In this document: positions 35,806 through 44,576 of the stretch, piece by piece
Layout: the number at the start of each line of letters is the position of its first letter
Position numbering within the stretch: the stretch's first letter is position 1
Assembly (NCBI GenBank): GCA_022844045.1
Contig: JALHMM010000017.1
Coordinates: 1-61,959 of the forward strand
Reading direction: 5' to 3'
Length of the DNA: 61,959 nt
From: Reyranellaceae bacterium
GTDB taxonomy: Bacteria; Pseudomonadota; Alphaproteobacteria; Reyranellales; Reyranellaceae
Made by a program: the position numbers and the translations under genes
Notes under the pieces: generated by a model
Told to the model about the DNA's origin: nothing
Database searches by the model: none
Seen by the model: only the letters and a program-made list of their open reading frames with translations

Positions 35806-35831
35806 GAAACACAGCATAGGATCTCCACACC

Positions 35832-36755
35832 ATGAAAGCCGCTTACATCACCCAGTTCGGTGGACCCGAGGTCCTGACCTACGGCGACCTGCCCGATCCG
35901 GTGGCTGCGCCCGGCCAGATCGTCGTCGACGCTGTCGCCGCCAGCATCAATGGCGCCGACTCCAAGGTCTGCGCCGGCGAGTATCCGGGCAGCCCGAAAT
36001 TCCCGCTGGTGCTGGGCCGCGATTTCTCCGGCGTGGTCGCCGCGCTGGGCGATGGCGTGCACGATCTGCGCGTCGGCGACGAGGTGTTCGGCGTGCTGGA
36101 GACCGGCCGCGATGGCACCTACTGCGAGAAGATCGCCATCGGCGGCGCCATCGTCGCGCAGAAGCCGGCCGACATGACGCATGTCGACGCCGCGGCGCTG
36201 GCGCTCACCGGGCTGACCGCGTTGTGCACGGTCGAGGACACGCTGAAGCTCAAGGCCGGCGAGACCATCCTGATCCAGGGCGGCGCGGGCGGCGTCGCCA
36301 GCTTCGCCATTCAGCTCGCCAAGCATCTCGGCGCGCGCGTGATCACCACGGCGAGCGCGGCCAACCGCGACTACCTGCGCGGGCTCGGCGCCGACGAGGT
36401 CATCGACTACAACACGACGGACTTCACGCAGGCGGTGAAGAACTGCGACGCGGTGTTCGACACGGTCGGCGGCGATGTCGCGACGCGCTCCTACACCGTG
36501 CTCAAGCCCGGTGGACGCGCCGCCTTCATCGCCTCAGGCGCCAAGGCCCCGCCATCCGATCGCACCGACGTCACCGGGCTGCGCCCGGCCGTCGGCCGCG
36601 ACCGCCCGCATCTCGAGCGCATCGTCGAGCTGCGCCGGCTGGGCGCCATCCGCGCGCCGGTGGTCACGCTCTACGATCTGGCCAGGGCCTCGGAAGCGCT
36701 GAAGGTCAGCGCCGCGCGTCACCTCAAGGGCAAGCTGGTGCTCAAGGTGCGCTGA
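35832..36755 (+). CDS. MDR-family NADP-dependent quinone-oxidoreductase-like protein
   Basis: A 307-aa zinc-free medium-chain dehydrogenase/reductase. N-terminal GroES-like fold (MKAAYITQFGGPEVLTYGDL), LGRDFSGVVAALG, nucleotide motif ILIQGGAGGVASFAIQLAKH, ADEVIDYNTTDF, and the terminal HLKGKLVLKV typical of quinone reductases. It probably reduces quinones or enals. Its last 14 bp overlap the convergent membrane-protein gene. Confidence 0.9.
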   Translation: MKAAYITQFGGPEVLTYGDLPDPVAAPGQIVVDAVAASINGADSKVCAGEYPGSPKFPLVLGRDFSGVVAALGDGVHDLRVGDEVFGVLETGRDGTYCEKIAIGGAIVAQKPADMTHVDAAALALTGLTALCTVEDTLKLKAGETILIQGGAGGVASFAIQLAKHLGARVITTASAANRDYLRGLGADEVIDYNTTDFTQAVKNCDAVFDTVGGDVATRSYTVLKPGGRAAFIASGAKAPPSDRTDVTGLRPAVGRDRPHLERIVELRRLGAIRAPVVTLYDLARASEALKVSAARHLKGKLVLKVR

Positions 36756-37119
36756 GACCGTACGCGATCAGCGCCAGCGCGATCGTGTAGAGCGCCCAGC
36801 CGGGATGGCGGCCGCGCGTGCCCCATAGATTGCCGACGGCGGCGTAGAGATAGGAGCTGCCGACCAGCAGGCCGGTCACAAGCCGCGCCTGCGGCTCGAG
36901 GGCATATGCCGCGGCGAGCAAGGCCAACCCGCCAACGAACCAGTTGAATGTGCTGAATTGGAGTAGCGCCGGCACGATTCGTTTGATCGGGCCGCGCAAT
37001 GGCCCGCCCGCCGCCGCCAGCGGCTCGACCATCAGGCGCTGAGTCAGGACGCCGTGGATGATCGCCACCGCGCCGCCGATGAGTCCCGCCGCCGCCAACG
37101 CCGTGTTTCGCCAGTCCAT
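36742..37119 (-). CDS. Small four-helix membrane protein
   Basis: A 125-aa hydrophobic protein with four predicted helices (AALAAAGLIGGAVAIIHGVL region, FVGGLALLAAAYAL, RLVTGLLVGSSYLYAAVG, WALYTIALALIAYGL). No enzymatic motif. The ATG at 37119 is preferred over 37125 because the latter sits inside an operator palindrome and too near the AGAGG ribosome site. It is divergent from a TetR regulator and shares its operators, so it is presumably the repressed target. Confidence 0.75.
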   Translation of the reverse strand: MDWRNTALAAAGLIGGAVAIIHGVLTQRLMVEPLAAAGGPLRGPIKRIVPALLQFSTFNWFVGGLALLAAAYALEPQARLVTGLLVGSSYLYAAVGNLWGTRGRHPGWALYTIALALIAYGLSAP

Positions 37120-37121
37120 GA

Positions 37122-37183
37122 CCATACACCTCTGTATGGAACATGCGATGCGCCGCTTGGCTTGTCAATACACATGTGTATGG
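37122..37183. promoter_or_regulatory. Two TetR-type operator palindromes
   Basis: Operator 1 (37122-37139) is CCATACA-cctc-TGTATGG, a perfect 7-bp inverted repeat. Operator 2 (37166-37183) is CAATACA-catg-TGTATGG, whose core ATACACATGTGTAT is a perfect 14-bp palindrome. They are 44 bp apart, between the divergent membrane-protein and TetR genes, and share one consensus. Operator 1 covers the ribosome site of the membrane-protein gene. Confidence 0.75.
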
Positions 37184-37190
37184 TAAGTGG

Positions 37191-37727
37191 ATGACCGATC
37201 GCCTGAGCAAAGCCGACTGGATCGCCCACGGCCTGAAGACGCTGGCGCGCGACGGCGCCAATGCGCTGAAGGTGGGACCGATGGCGAGCGCGCTGAAGGT
37301 CTCGCGCGGCAGCTTCTACTGGCACTTCCGGGATATCGCCGACTTCCGGGATCAGCTGCTGCAAAGCTGGCAGGAGCACTCGACCGACCAGGTGATCCAG
37401 TCGCTCGACGCCCGCAAGGGCGAGCCCGGCTTGCTACACGAGCTGATGCGCAGCGCTTTCACCAGCGGCCGCCGGCTCGACCGCGCCGTGCGCTCCTGGG
37501 CCGCCGAGGACCGCGCCGTCGCCGCCGTTGTGGCGTCAGTCGACACAAAACGCGTCTCGCGAATCGCGGCACTGCTGGTCGAGGCCGGCGTCGCGGCGGA
37601 TCACGCGACGCATCGCGCGGCATTCCTCTACTGGGCCTATCTCGGCCAGGCCGCCGTTATGGACCGTCGCTACGCCACCCTGCCTTCCGACGCGTTGGAT
37701 CGCATCAGCGCGCTGTTCGAGGCTTGA
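37191..37727 (+). CDS. TetR/AcrR-family repressor
   Basis: A 178-aa TetR regulator. N-terminal helix-turn-helix: WIAHGLKTLARDGANALKVG, then ALKVSRGSFYWHFRDIADFR, the family recognition helix. The C-terminal ligand domain is unspecific. The ATG at 37191 gives the standard N-terminus; translation from 37143 would pass through operator 2. It very likely binds the two palindromes upstream and represses itself and the divergent membrane protein. Confidence 0.9.
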   Translation: MTDRLSKADWIAHGLKTLARDGANALKVGPMASALKVSRGSFYWHFRDIADFRDQLLQSWQEHSTDQVIQSLDARKGEPGLLHELMRSAFTSGRRLDRAVRSWAAEDRAVAAVVASVDTKRVSRIAALLVEAGVAADHATHRAAFLYWAYLGQAAVMDRRYATLPSDALDRISALFEA

Positions 37728-37731
37728 GACC

Positions 37732-38781
37732 TCACAGACCCAGCCGATAGAACCGCGACGCCGTGCCGTGGAACAGGTCGGCCTTCTCGCTGGCGCTGGC
37801 GCCCTGCGCCAGGCGTTTGCAGGCGTTCCAGAATACGCCGTAGCTGCAAGAGCCTTTGTCGACCGGGAAGTTGCTCTCGAACATCGCGCGGTTGGCGCCG
37901 AAGGCCTCGATGCAGGCCTCGACATAGGGCCGCCACGCCGCCGCGAGCTGTTCCGAGCTGGGCGGCAGCGCGCCCTGGTGGAAGTCGAAGCCGAACATCT
38001 TCATGCCCATGCCGCCCAGTTTCACGTGCACGTTGGGACACGACGCCAACGCGCGGATCTTCGCTCGCCAGTCGGCGAAGACGGCGTCGCGCTGGCCGGC
38101 GTAGCGGCCCAACCCGATCGCGCCGCCGACATGGTTGAGCACGATGGGCGTCTGCGGGAAGGCGCGCGCCAGGTCGAGCAGATCGCCGAGCTGCGGGTGG
38201 TACATGAAGGCGTCAAAGCTCAGCCCGAGCGGCGCTAGTTGCGCGAAGCCTTCGCGTACCGTCTTGTCGAGCAGCCAGCCCTGCGGCCGGCCGACGACGG
38301 AGCCCCATTGCGATTGATCGAGATCGCTGGCGCTGATGAAGCGGATGCCGCGGAAGCGGCCGTTGCCCGCGGCGATCATCGCCTCCAGGACCGGTGCCAC
38401 GCGCGCGCCAAGGGTTAGCTCGCCGTGGCCAACGATGCCGGCGCAGACGCGCGGCGCGCCGTAACCGCCGCTGGCGCACATCGCGGCGACGCCGTTGGCG
38501 AACTCGATCTCGCCCACCGGCCGCATCTCGACCGGCCCGCCGGCGCGATACATCGAGAGCCACTCGAGATAGACGGTGGCGACGACGTTATGGCCGCTGT
38601 CGATGTCGGCCAGGATGTCGCGCAGCAGATACGTGCCGCTCTCCGGCCGATCGATCAGGTGATGGTGCGGATCGATGATCGGCAGCTCAGCCTCGAGTGC
38701 CGACTCGCGCCGTTTGGCGAGCCAGTCCGGTCGCACGACCAGATGCGCGCTGATCGCACTCGACGGTGTCGTGGATGCCAT
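37732..38781 (-). CDS. Amidohydrolase-2-family metal-dependent hydrolase
   Basis: A 349-aa TIM-barrel hydrolase of the amidohydrolase-2 group (lactonases and decarboxylases). The metal motif is PIIDPHHHLIDR near residue 36, with a barrel His in VLNHVGGAIG and a C-terminal acidic FESNFPVDKGSCSYGVFW. It likely hydrolyses a lactone or decarboxylates an aromatic or ketoacid. The ATG at 38781 overlaps the upstream gene's stop (TGATG), so the two hydrolases are translated together. Confidence 0.85.
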   Translation of the reverse strand: MASTTPSSAISAHLVVRPDWLAKRRESALEAELPIIDPHHHLIDRPESGTYLLRDILADIDSGHNVVATVYLEWLSMYRAGGPVEMRPVGEIEFANGVAAMCASGGYGAPRVCAGIVGHGELTLGARVAPVLEAMIAAGNGRFRGIRFISASDLDQSQWGSVVGRPQGWLLDKTVREGFAQLAPLGLSFDAFMYHPQLGDLLDLARAFPQTPIVLNHVGGAIGLGRYAGQRDAVFADWRAKIRALASCPNVHVKLGGMGMKMFGFDFHQGALPPSSEQLAAAWRPYVEACIEAFGANRAMFESNFPVDKGSCSYGVFWNACKRLAQGASASEKADLFHGTASRFYRLGL

Positions 38782-39884
38782 CACGCCCTCCCCTTGCCGA
38801 TGCCATAAAACGCCGCACAGGTGTCGCCCAGGATCAAATCCTTCTCGCGCGCGCTCAGGAACGGACAATAGCGCCTGATGTAGTCGAGCGACTGCTTGTA
38901 GGTGCAGAAGCGCTCGACATTGGGCATGTCGGAGCCCCAGACCAACCGATCGGCGCCGAGCTGGTCGCGCATGCTCTGGATCAACGCCTGCGCTTCCGGG
39001 TAGGGATAATCCCAGACGCCGCCATAGGTAATCGGAAACACGACCTCCAGCATCAGCGTCTCATGGCGGTAGAGACGCAGTAGCTCGTCGGGGAATTCGT
39101 AGCGGCCGCCTTTGGCGAAGTACGCGACCGGTGGACTCATCGCCAGATGCACGCGCAGGCCGGGATGGCGATCGAGCACGCGGCCGAACGCCGTGACGTG
39201 CGCCATGTAACCGGCCATGTCGTAGCTCGGGCCGGAGCTAAACTCGAGGCAGAGCACGATGCCGCGCCGCGCGAGCTTGTCCCAGAACGGCTCCATCTGT
39301 GGCGCGTCAAGCGGCCAGGGAAAGCCGTGCCGGCTCATCGAATCGACATTGAAGTAGAGGCCGCGCAGCTTCAGCACGTCGAAGGCGTGGTCGATCGCGG
39401 CAAGCTGGGCGGGCTGGCCGGCCATCGCGTCGTCGACATGCATCAGGCCGGTCATACGCTCCGGATACTGCCGCTCGGCGAAGGCGTTCATCTCGCTCAT
39501 CGCGCCGTAGCCGCCGCCGGCCTGTAGCAGACAGTGATCGACGCCGGCATTCATCATCTGCGCCAGCATCAGCTCGGGCGGCGCCACCATCTCCTGCATG
39601 CCCACGGGCATGTACTGGACGCCGTAATCCTCGCCCTTATGCGTGAACTCGAGCTGGCCGAAGCGGCCGACGCGGAAATCGACGTCGGCGAGGCCGGACC
39701 AGCTTTCGTCGCCGACACGAAACAGCGCCTTGCTGTCGGCGCGCGCGCCATCGCGCAGCCGGAAGGTCGGCGCCACCGTGCGGGTGACGACGCGCTGCAG
39801 ATAGCGCTTGTGGACCTCACGCGACTCGTGCCCGCAGGCGCCGATCCAATGCGCGAAGATATGAGCGTGGCAGTCGACGATCAT
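38781..39884 (-). CDS. Amidohydrolase-2-family (ACMSD-like) hydrolase/decarboxylase
   Basis: A 367-aa relative of 2-amino-3-carboxymuconate-6-semialdehyde decarboxylase and related metal-dependent decarboxylases. N-terminal MIVDCHAHIFAHW supplies two metal His residues, LRGLYFNVDS and VHLAMSPPVAYF are barrel strands, and DRLVWGSDMPNVERFCTY has the conserved GSD Asp. Coupled to the downstream hydrolase, suggesting successive steps on one aromatic or lactone substrate. Substrate unknown. Confidence 0.85.
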   Translation of the reverse strand: MIVDCHAHIFAHWIGACGHESREVHKRYLQRVVTRTVAPTFRLRDGARADSKALFRVGDESWSGLADVDFRVGRFGQLEFTHKGEDYGVQYMPVGMQEMVAPPELMLAQMMNAGVDHCLLQAGGGYGAMSEMNAFAERQYPERMTGLMHVDDAMAGQPAQLAAIDHAFDVLKLRGLYFNVDSMSRHGFPWPLDAPQMEPFWDKLARRGIVLCLEFSSGPSYDMAGYMAHVTAFGRVLDRHPGLRVHLAMSPPVAYFAKGGRYEFPDELLRLYRHETLMLEVVFPITYGGVWDYPYPEAQALIQSMRDQLGADRLVWGSDMPNVERFCTYKQSLDYIRRYCPFLSAREKDLILGDTCAAFYGIGKGRA

Positions 39885-39905
39885 GGCGCTCTCCCCGGCC
39901 GCGCT

Positions 39906-41222
39906 TCACAACGCGCAGGTGCGGAAGCCGGCGAGGACGTCGTTGCGGTCCGGCGTGAAGAAGTTGCGATAGGCCGGGCGCGCGATGCGCGCGCTGGTCG
40001 CCCAGCAGCCGCCGCGCAGCACCTTGCGCGTGCCGAACCAGGGCTGCGAGTAATCCTTGTAGGGATCGGCCGAGAAGCCGGCGAAGGGCAGGAAGTCCGA
40101 CGCTGTCCATTCCCAGACATTGCCGATCATCTGGCGGCAGCCGAAGGCGCTGTCGCCGTCGCCGCAGGCCGCGACATCGACAGGGCCGTCGACGGCGAAG
40201 TCGAGGTTGGCGCGCGACGGCGCAGGTGGCGCATCGCCCCACGGCCAGCGGCGGCGTGTATCGGCGAGAGAGGCGCCGTCCGCCGTCGGCTCGCCGACCG
40301 CCGCCGCTTCCCATTCGACCTCGGTCGGCAGACGCCTGTTAGCCCAGCGGCACCACGCCTCGGCCTCGAACCAGCTCACGAACACGACGGGCGCGTGCGG
40401 CGCCAGTTCCTCGATCGCGCGGTAGCGGCGCGCGCTCCACACGCCATCACGCTTGGGCTGCCAGTAGACCGGCCGCTCGGCGTTGCGCCGTTCGCGCCAC
40501 GCCCAGCCCGCCTCGCTCCAGAATTCGCGGGCGCGATAGCCGCCCGCCTCGATGAAGGCGGCGAACTCGGCGTTGGTGACCGGCGCGCGCGCGATCCTGA
40601 ATGGCGCCACAACGGCGTCGTGCGCCCATTTCTCGTTGTCGAACACGAAGCCGTCGGCGGCGATCGAGCCCAGCCGCCACGTGCCGCCGGGCACCGCTAT
40701 ATCGCCGGGCAAGGCGCCCGCATTGGGCCGCACCGATCCAGCCAAGCCATCGGCCGGCGCATAGGACACCGTCTGGCGTGAGTAGGTCAGCGCCTCGACA
40801 TGCATGTCCTCGTGCCGGATCGACAGCTCGTAAAAGTAGCGTGCGGCCTTGTCCGTCGCGCCGCCCAGCATGTCCTCCTGGCACGCCAGCACGTCCCGGA
40901 GGTAGCCGAAGGTACCGGCGCGATCGGGCAGGTCGAGTTGCCAGCGCGTGGCGTGCGGCACGTTGCTCGAATCCCACAAGCGGTCGCCGCGTTCGATCAG
41001 CGGCGCGCGGCCATGCGTCTGGCGCAAGGTCCAGTACTCGTGGAACCAGGCGACATGGCCAATCTCCCAGAGCACGGGATTGACGATGTCCAACCGAGGA
41101 CCCATCAATTCCTGCGATGACAGATCCTCGGTCAGGCGCAGCAAGCGCTGACGGCTTTCGCGCAGTTCCGCCACGAGTTGGGCGGCGTTCGCGCCACTGG
41201 TCGGCCGTTCGATATCATCCAT
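39906..41222 (-). CDS. senA: SenA/EgtB-like sulfoxide- or selenoneine-synthase
   Basis: A 438-aa non-heme-iron enzyme. N-terminal DinB_2 domain with IGHVAWFHEYW (H56, H61) and the iron site HEDMHVE (H137, H141, E143), then a C-terminal FGE-sulfatase domain (GNVWEWTASDFLPF, KVLRGGCWATSARIARPAYR, NFFTPDRNDVLAGFR). EgtB joins gamma-Glu-Cys or Cys to hercynine; SenA joins a selenosugar to hercynine. The divergent partner is a SenB-like glycosyltransferase, which favours SenA. egtD and senC (selD) are not in the window. The ATG at 41222 overlaps the start codon of that partner; a longer start at 41300 would overlap it by 80 bp. Confidence 0.78.
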   Translation of the reverse strand: MDDIERPTSGANAAQLVAELRESRQRLLRLTEDLSSQELMGPRLDIVNPVLWEIGHVAWFHEYWTLRQTHGRAPLIERGDRLWDSSNVPHATRWQLDLPDRAGTFGYLRDVLACQEDMLGGATDKAARYFYELSIRHEDMHVEALTYSRQTVSYAPADGLAGSVRPNAGALPGDIAVPGGTWRLGSIAADGFVFDNEKWAHDAVVAPFRIARAPVTNAEFAAFIEAGGYRAREFWSEAGWAWRERRNAERPVYWQPKRDGVWSARRYRAIEELAPHAPVVFVSWFEAEAWCRWANRRLPTEVEWEAAAVGEPTADGASLADTRRRWPWGDAPPAPSRANLDFAVDGPVDVAACGDGDSAFGCRQMIGNVWEWTASDFLPFAGFSADPYKDYSQPWFGTRKVLRGGCWATSARIARPAYRNFFTPDRNDVLAGFRTCAL

Positions 41223-42183
41223 GAAGATCGTCCTTATCACACCCGAGGGCCCGACCAAACGCACGGGCAACAATGTCGCCGCTCGACGCTGGGCACGCAT
41301 CCTGCGCCACCTCGGCCACCGCGTGCGCGTTGCGTACGACTACGATGGCCGACCCGCCGACCTGATGGTGGCGGTGCATGCCTGGCGCAGCGCCGCCGCC
41401 ATCGCACGCTTCAAGGCGGCGTGCCCGACGCGGCCGGTGATCCTGCAGCTGAGCGGCACCGACATCTACGAGTATCTCCAATCCGACCACGACACGACGC
41501 TGCGCGCGATGGGCGCGTCGGACCGCCTAGTCGCCCTGAACGATCTCGTCTGGCGCGTGGTGCCCAAGCGACTGCGCGAGCGTCTAGTCGTTATCCACCA
41601 ATCTGCAGAAACACCGCCGCGCCGGCGCCGCCCCAGCGCTCGCGCCGTCGTCGTATCGGTGATCGGCCATCTACGGGCGGTGAAGGACCCGCTGCGCGCC
41701 GCCGAAGCCGCGCGGCTGCTGCCCGAGGACAGCCGCGTGCGCATCGAGCAGGTCGGCCGCGCCTACACGCCACAATGGGCGGCGCGCGCCCGGGCCGAGA
41801 TGGACGTGAACCCGCGTTACACCTGGCGCGACGACGTGCCGGCGGCGTCCGTGCGCGGCTTGCTGGCGCGCAGTCATGCCATGGTGATCTCCTCGCTGAG
41901 CGAAGGCGGCGCCAACGTGATCTCCGAGGCGGCGGTCACAGGCGCGCCGATCCTGGCCTCGCGCATGGACGGCAATGTCGGGCTGCTGGGCGCCGACTAT
42001 CCCGGCTACTTCCCGGTCGGTGATACGCGCGCCCTGGCACGCCTGCTGCTGCGCGTGGAGCGCGAGCCGCGCTTCGTCGCGTCGCTCGAAAAGGCCCTGG
42101 CGCGTCGCGCGCCACTGTTCCGGCCTGACCGCGAAATCGCCGCCTGGCGCAGGCTATTGGCCGGATTGAAGCGCCGGCATTAG
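41221..42183 (+). CDS. senB: SenB-like glycosyltransferase (selenosugar synthase)
   Basis: A 320-aa GT-B-type glycosyltransferase. The N-terminus MKIVLITPEGPTKRTGNNVA, then ARILRHLGHRVRVAYDYDGR, LMVAVHAWRS and LQLSGTDIYEYL match the family of SenB (TIGR04348-type), which couples a UDP-sugar to selenophosphate. The nucleotide-sugar region SSLSEGGANVISEAAVTGAP is standard. Adjacent to an EgtB-like gene, it points to selenoneine synthesis. The start codon shares two bases with that of senA on the other strand, so promoters must lie inside the coding regions or one start must be elsewhere. Confidence 0.75.
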   Translation: MKIVLITPEGPTKRTGNNVAARRWARILRHLGHRVRVAYDYDGRPADLMVAVHAWRSAAAIARFKAACPTRPVILQLSGTDIYEYLQSDHDTTLRAMGASDRLVALNDLVWRVVPKRLRERLVVIHQSAETPPRRRRPSARAVVVSVIGHLRAVKDPLRAAEAARLLPEDSRVRIEQVGRAYTPQWAARARAEMDVNPRYTWRDDVPAASVRGLLARSHAMVISSLSEGGANVISEAAVTGAPILASRMDGNVGLLGADYPGYFPVGDTRALARLLLRVEREPRFVASLEKALARRAPLFRPDREIAAWRRLLAGLKRRH

Positions 42184-42219
42184 CTGCTATCGTTCGCCGG
42201 ACCTCAGGGGGACCATCAT

Positions 42220-43059
42220 ATGACCTTGCCCGTGGCGACACTCGATCACGTGGTGATCAACGCACGCGACGACATGGATCGCGCCGCCGATATCTATCGG
42301 CGGATCGGCTTCACGCTCACCGAGCGCGGCTATCACTCGCTGGGCTCGATGAATCATCTGGCGATGTTCGGCACCGACTATCTCGAGCTGATCGCGATTC
42401 CCAAAGGCGCGACGTCGGGCCGGCTCGATCTGCTCGACTACGCGTACGGCCTCAACGGACTGGTGTTCGGCGCCGAGGACTCCGCGGCGACCTACGCGGC
42501 GCTGGTCAAAGCCGGCGTGCCAGTCGATCCGCCGGTCGAGTTCACGCGGCCGGTGAAGTACAGCGGCGGCCAAGGCGACGCGCGCTTTCGCACCGTGCGC
42601 ATGAAGGCCGGTGTCGTGCCCTACGGCCGCGTCTACTACTGCCACCACTTCACCCGCGAGTTGGTGTGGCGCGACGAGTGGCGGCATCACGCCAACGGCA
42701 CGGTGGCCGTGGCGCGCGCGCTGATCGTCGAGCCCGATCCGGCCAAAGGCGCTAAGCTCTACGCCGACATGTTCGGGCCCGAGAACATCCGCGATATCAA
42801 GGGCGGCAAGAGCGTGGTGGTCGGCAACTCGCGCTTCGACATCGTCACCGAGGCGGCCTTGCGCGACGCGTTCGGCGACGCCGTGCCCGCCGCCGAGGGT
42901 CGGCCGGCCTACATGGCCGGGCTCACGCTGCGCACCCTCTCGTTGCGCAAGGCGGCTGACGCACTGAAAACCGGCGGCATCGAGTCCGTCACACGCGACG
43001 GCCGTATCGTCGTGCCGGCGCCCGCGGCGATGAACGCGGTCCTCGAGTTCGTCGAATGA
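42220..43059 (+). CDS. VOC-family (glyoxalase-like) protein
   Basis: A 279-aa vicinal-oxygen-chelate protein with two beta-alpha-beta-beta-beta modules: TLDHVVINARDDMDRAADIY...GFTLTERGYHSLGSMNHL and a second near FTRELVWRDEWRHHANGTVA. It matches the glyoxalase-like group used in dioxygenase or isomerase steps. It is first in a four-gene run joined by 4-bp ATGA overlaps with an acyl-CoA ligase, an MDR dehydrogenase and a thioesterase. Reaction unknown. Confidence 0.82.
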   Translation: MTLPVATLDHVVINARDDMDRAADIYRRIGFTLTERGYHSLGSMNHLAMFGTDYLELIAIPKGATSGRLDLLDYAYGLNGLVFGAEDSAATYAALVKAGVPVDPPVEFTRPVKYSGGQGDARFRTVRMKAGVVPYGRVYYCHHFTRELVWRDEWRHHANGTVAVARALIVEPDPAKGAKLYADMFGPENIRDIKGGKSVVVGNSRFDIVTEAALRDAFGDAVPAAEGRPAYMAGLTLRTLSLRKAADALKTGGIESVTRDGRIVVPAPAAMNAVLEFVE

Positions 43060-44576
43060 CGATGGGCGACCCGGCCATCCTCTGGGACAACCAGGGCGAC
43101 GCGATCTCGCGCGCGGCCCTGGATGGCATCGCGCTGATCGACGCCGGCGGCAACGGTGCCGAGCGACAGTACACCTACGGCGACATCGTGCGGCTGAGCG
43201 GCGCCATCGCCGCCGGCCTGCTGGCGCGCGGCCACAAACGCGGCGAGCGCGTCGCGATCCTCTCGGCCAATCGCGCCGAATACCTCCTGACCTTCCTCGG
43301 CACCATGCAGGCCGGGCTCGTCTCGGTGCCGGTGAACTGGAAGCTGCCCGCCGAGACCGTCGCCTACATCGTCGGCGACTGCGACGCCAAGCTGGTGATT
43401 GGCGATGCCACACGCCTAAAGCTGGCGCCGGATTTGGTGCCGAAGATCGATGTCGACAGCGGCGCTTTCGCCGCGCTGCTGGCGCACGCGCCGATGAAGC
43501 CGCCGACGATGCGGCCGGAAGAGCCGGCGATGTTTCTCTACACATCAGGCTCGACCGGCAAGCCCAAGGGCGTGGTGCTGTCGCACTACTCTCATCTGTG
43601 GGCGATCAGCCGCCGCGTGCGCCGGCCAAGTCCGCTGGGCGCCCGCGCGCTGGTCGCGGCGCCGCTCTATCACATGAATGGCCTGGCGATGTGCCAGACG
43701 ACGCTCAGTCACGGCGACACCATCGTGCTCCTGCCGCAGTTCACGACGCGCAGCTACATCGATGCCGCCGCCAAGCATCGCGTGGCGTTCCTCACCTCGG
43801 TGCCAACCATGATCGCGATGATGCTGCGCGAGAAGGAACTGCTCGCGCGCACCGATCTGTCTGCGGTGGAAGCCGTGCGCATGGGCTCCGCGCCGCTGAC
43901 GCAGGGTCTGATCGACCAGGTGCGCGCCCTCTTCCCCCGCGCGCAGATCAGCAACGGCTACGGCACGACCGAGGCTGGCCCGGTCGTCTTCGGCCCGCAT
44001 CCAGGCGGTGTGCCGCAGCCCGAGCTTTCGACTGGCTATCCGCACCCGGATGTGAAGCTGCGGCTGGTGCGCGACGGACAGGTCGTCGAGGACGAGGGCG
44101 TGCTGGAAATGGCCTGCGGCGCGCTGATGACGCGCTACCACAACCTGCCGGAGGCCACCGCCAAGGCGATGACGGCGGATGGCTACTATCGTACCGGCGA
44201 TGTCTTCCGCCGTGACAAGAACGGCTTCTTCTTCTTCGTCGGCCGCGCCGACGACATGTTCGTCTGTGGCGGCGAGAACATCTATCCCGGCGAGGTCGAG
44301 AAGATGCTCGAACGCCATCCCGCGATCCACCAGGCCGCGGTGCTGCCCGTGCCCGACGAATTGAAAGGCCACAAGCCGGTCGCCTTCGTCGTGCCCGCCG
44401 CGGGCGCCGCGCTCGACGAACAGGCGGTCAAGACCTACGCCCTTGCCAACGCGCCGGCCTACCAGCATCCGCGCCGCGTATTCTTCGTCGAGGAGATGCC
44501 GCTGGCCGGCACCAACAAGATCGACAAGCGCGCATTGGCGCGACGCATTCCCGAGCAGGAGACCATCGAGTCATGA
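43056..44576 (+). CDS. Acyl-CoA synthetase (AMP-binding ligase)
   Basis: A 506-aa ANL-family ligase. AMP-binding P-loop FLYTSGSTGKPKGVVLSH near residue 160, A5 motif SNGYGTTEAGPV, A7 GYYRTGDVFRRD, A8 VGRADDMFVCGGENIYPGEV and the C-terminal catalytic Lys in AGTNKIDKRALA. It activates a carboxylic acid to its CoA thioester with ATP. Four-base overlaps with genes on both sides show strong coupling. An alternative ATG 6 nt downstream is possible. Confidence 0.92.
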   Translation: MTMGDPAILWDNQGDAISRAALDGIALIDAGGNGAERQYTYGDIVRLSGAIAAGLLARGHKRGERVAILSANRAEYLLTFLGTMQAGLVSVPVNWKLPAETVAYIVGDCDAKLVIGDATRLKLAPDLVPKIDVDSGAFAALLAHAPMKPPTMRPEEPAMFLYTSGSTGKPKGVVLSHYSHLWAISRRVRRPSPLGARALVAAPLYHMNGLAMCQTTLSHGDTIVLLPQFTTRSYIDAAAKHRVAFLTSVPTMIAMMLREKELLARTDLSAVEAVRMGSAPLTQGLIDQVRALFPRAQISNGYGTTEAGPVVFGPHPGGVPQPELSTGYPHPDVKLRLVRDGQVVEDEGVLEMACGALMTRYHNLPEATAKAMTADGYYRTGDVFRRDKNGFFFFVGRADDMFVCGGENIYPGEVEKMLERHPAIHQAAVLPVPDELKGHKPVAFVVPAAGAALDEQAVKTYALANAPAYQHPRRVFFVEEMPLAGTNKIDKRALARRIPEQETIES

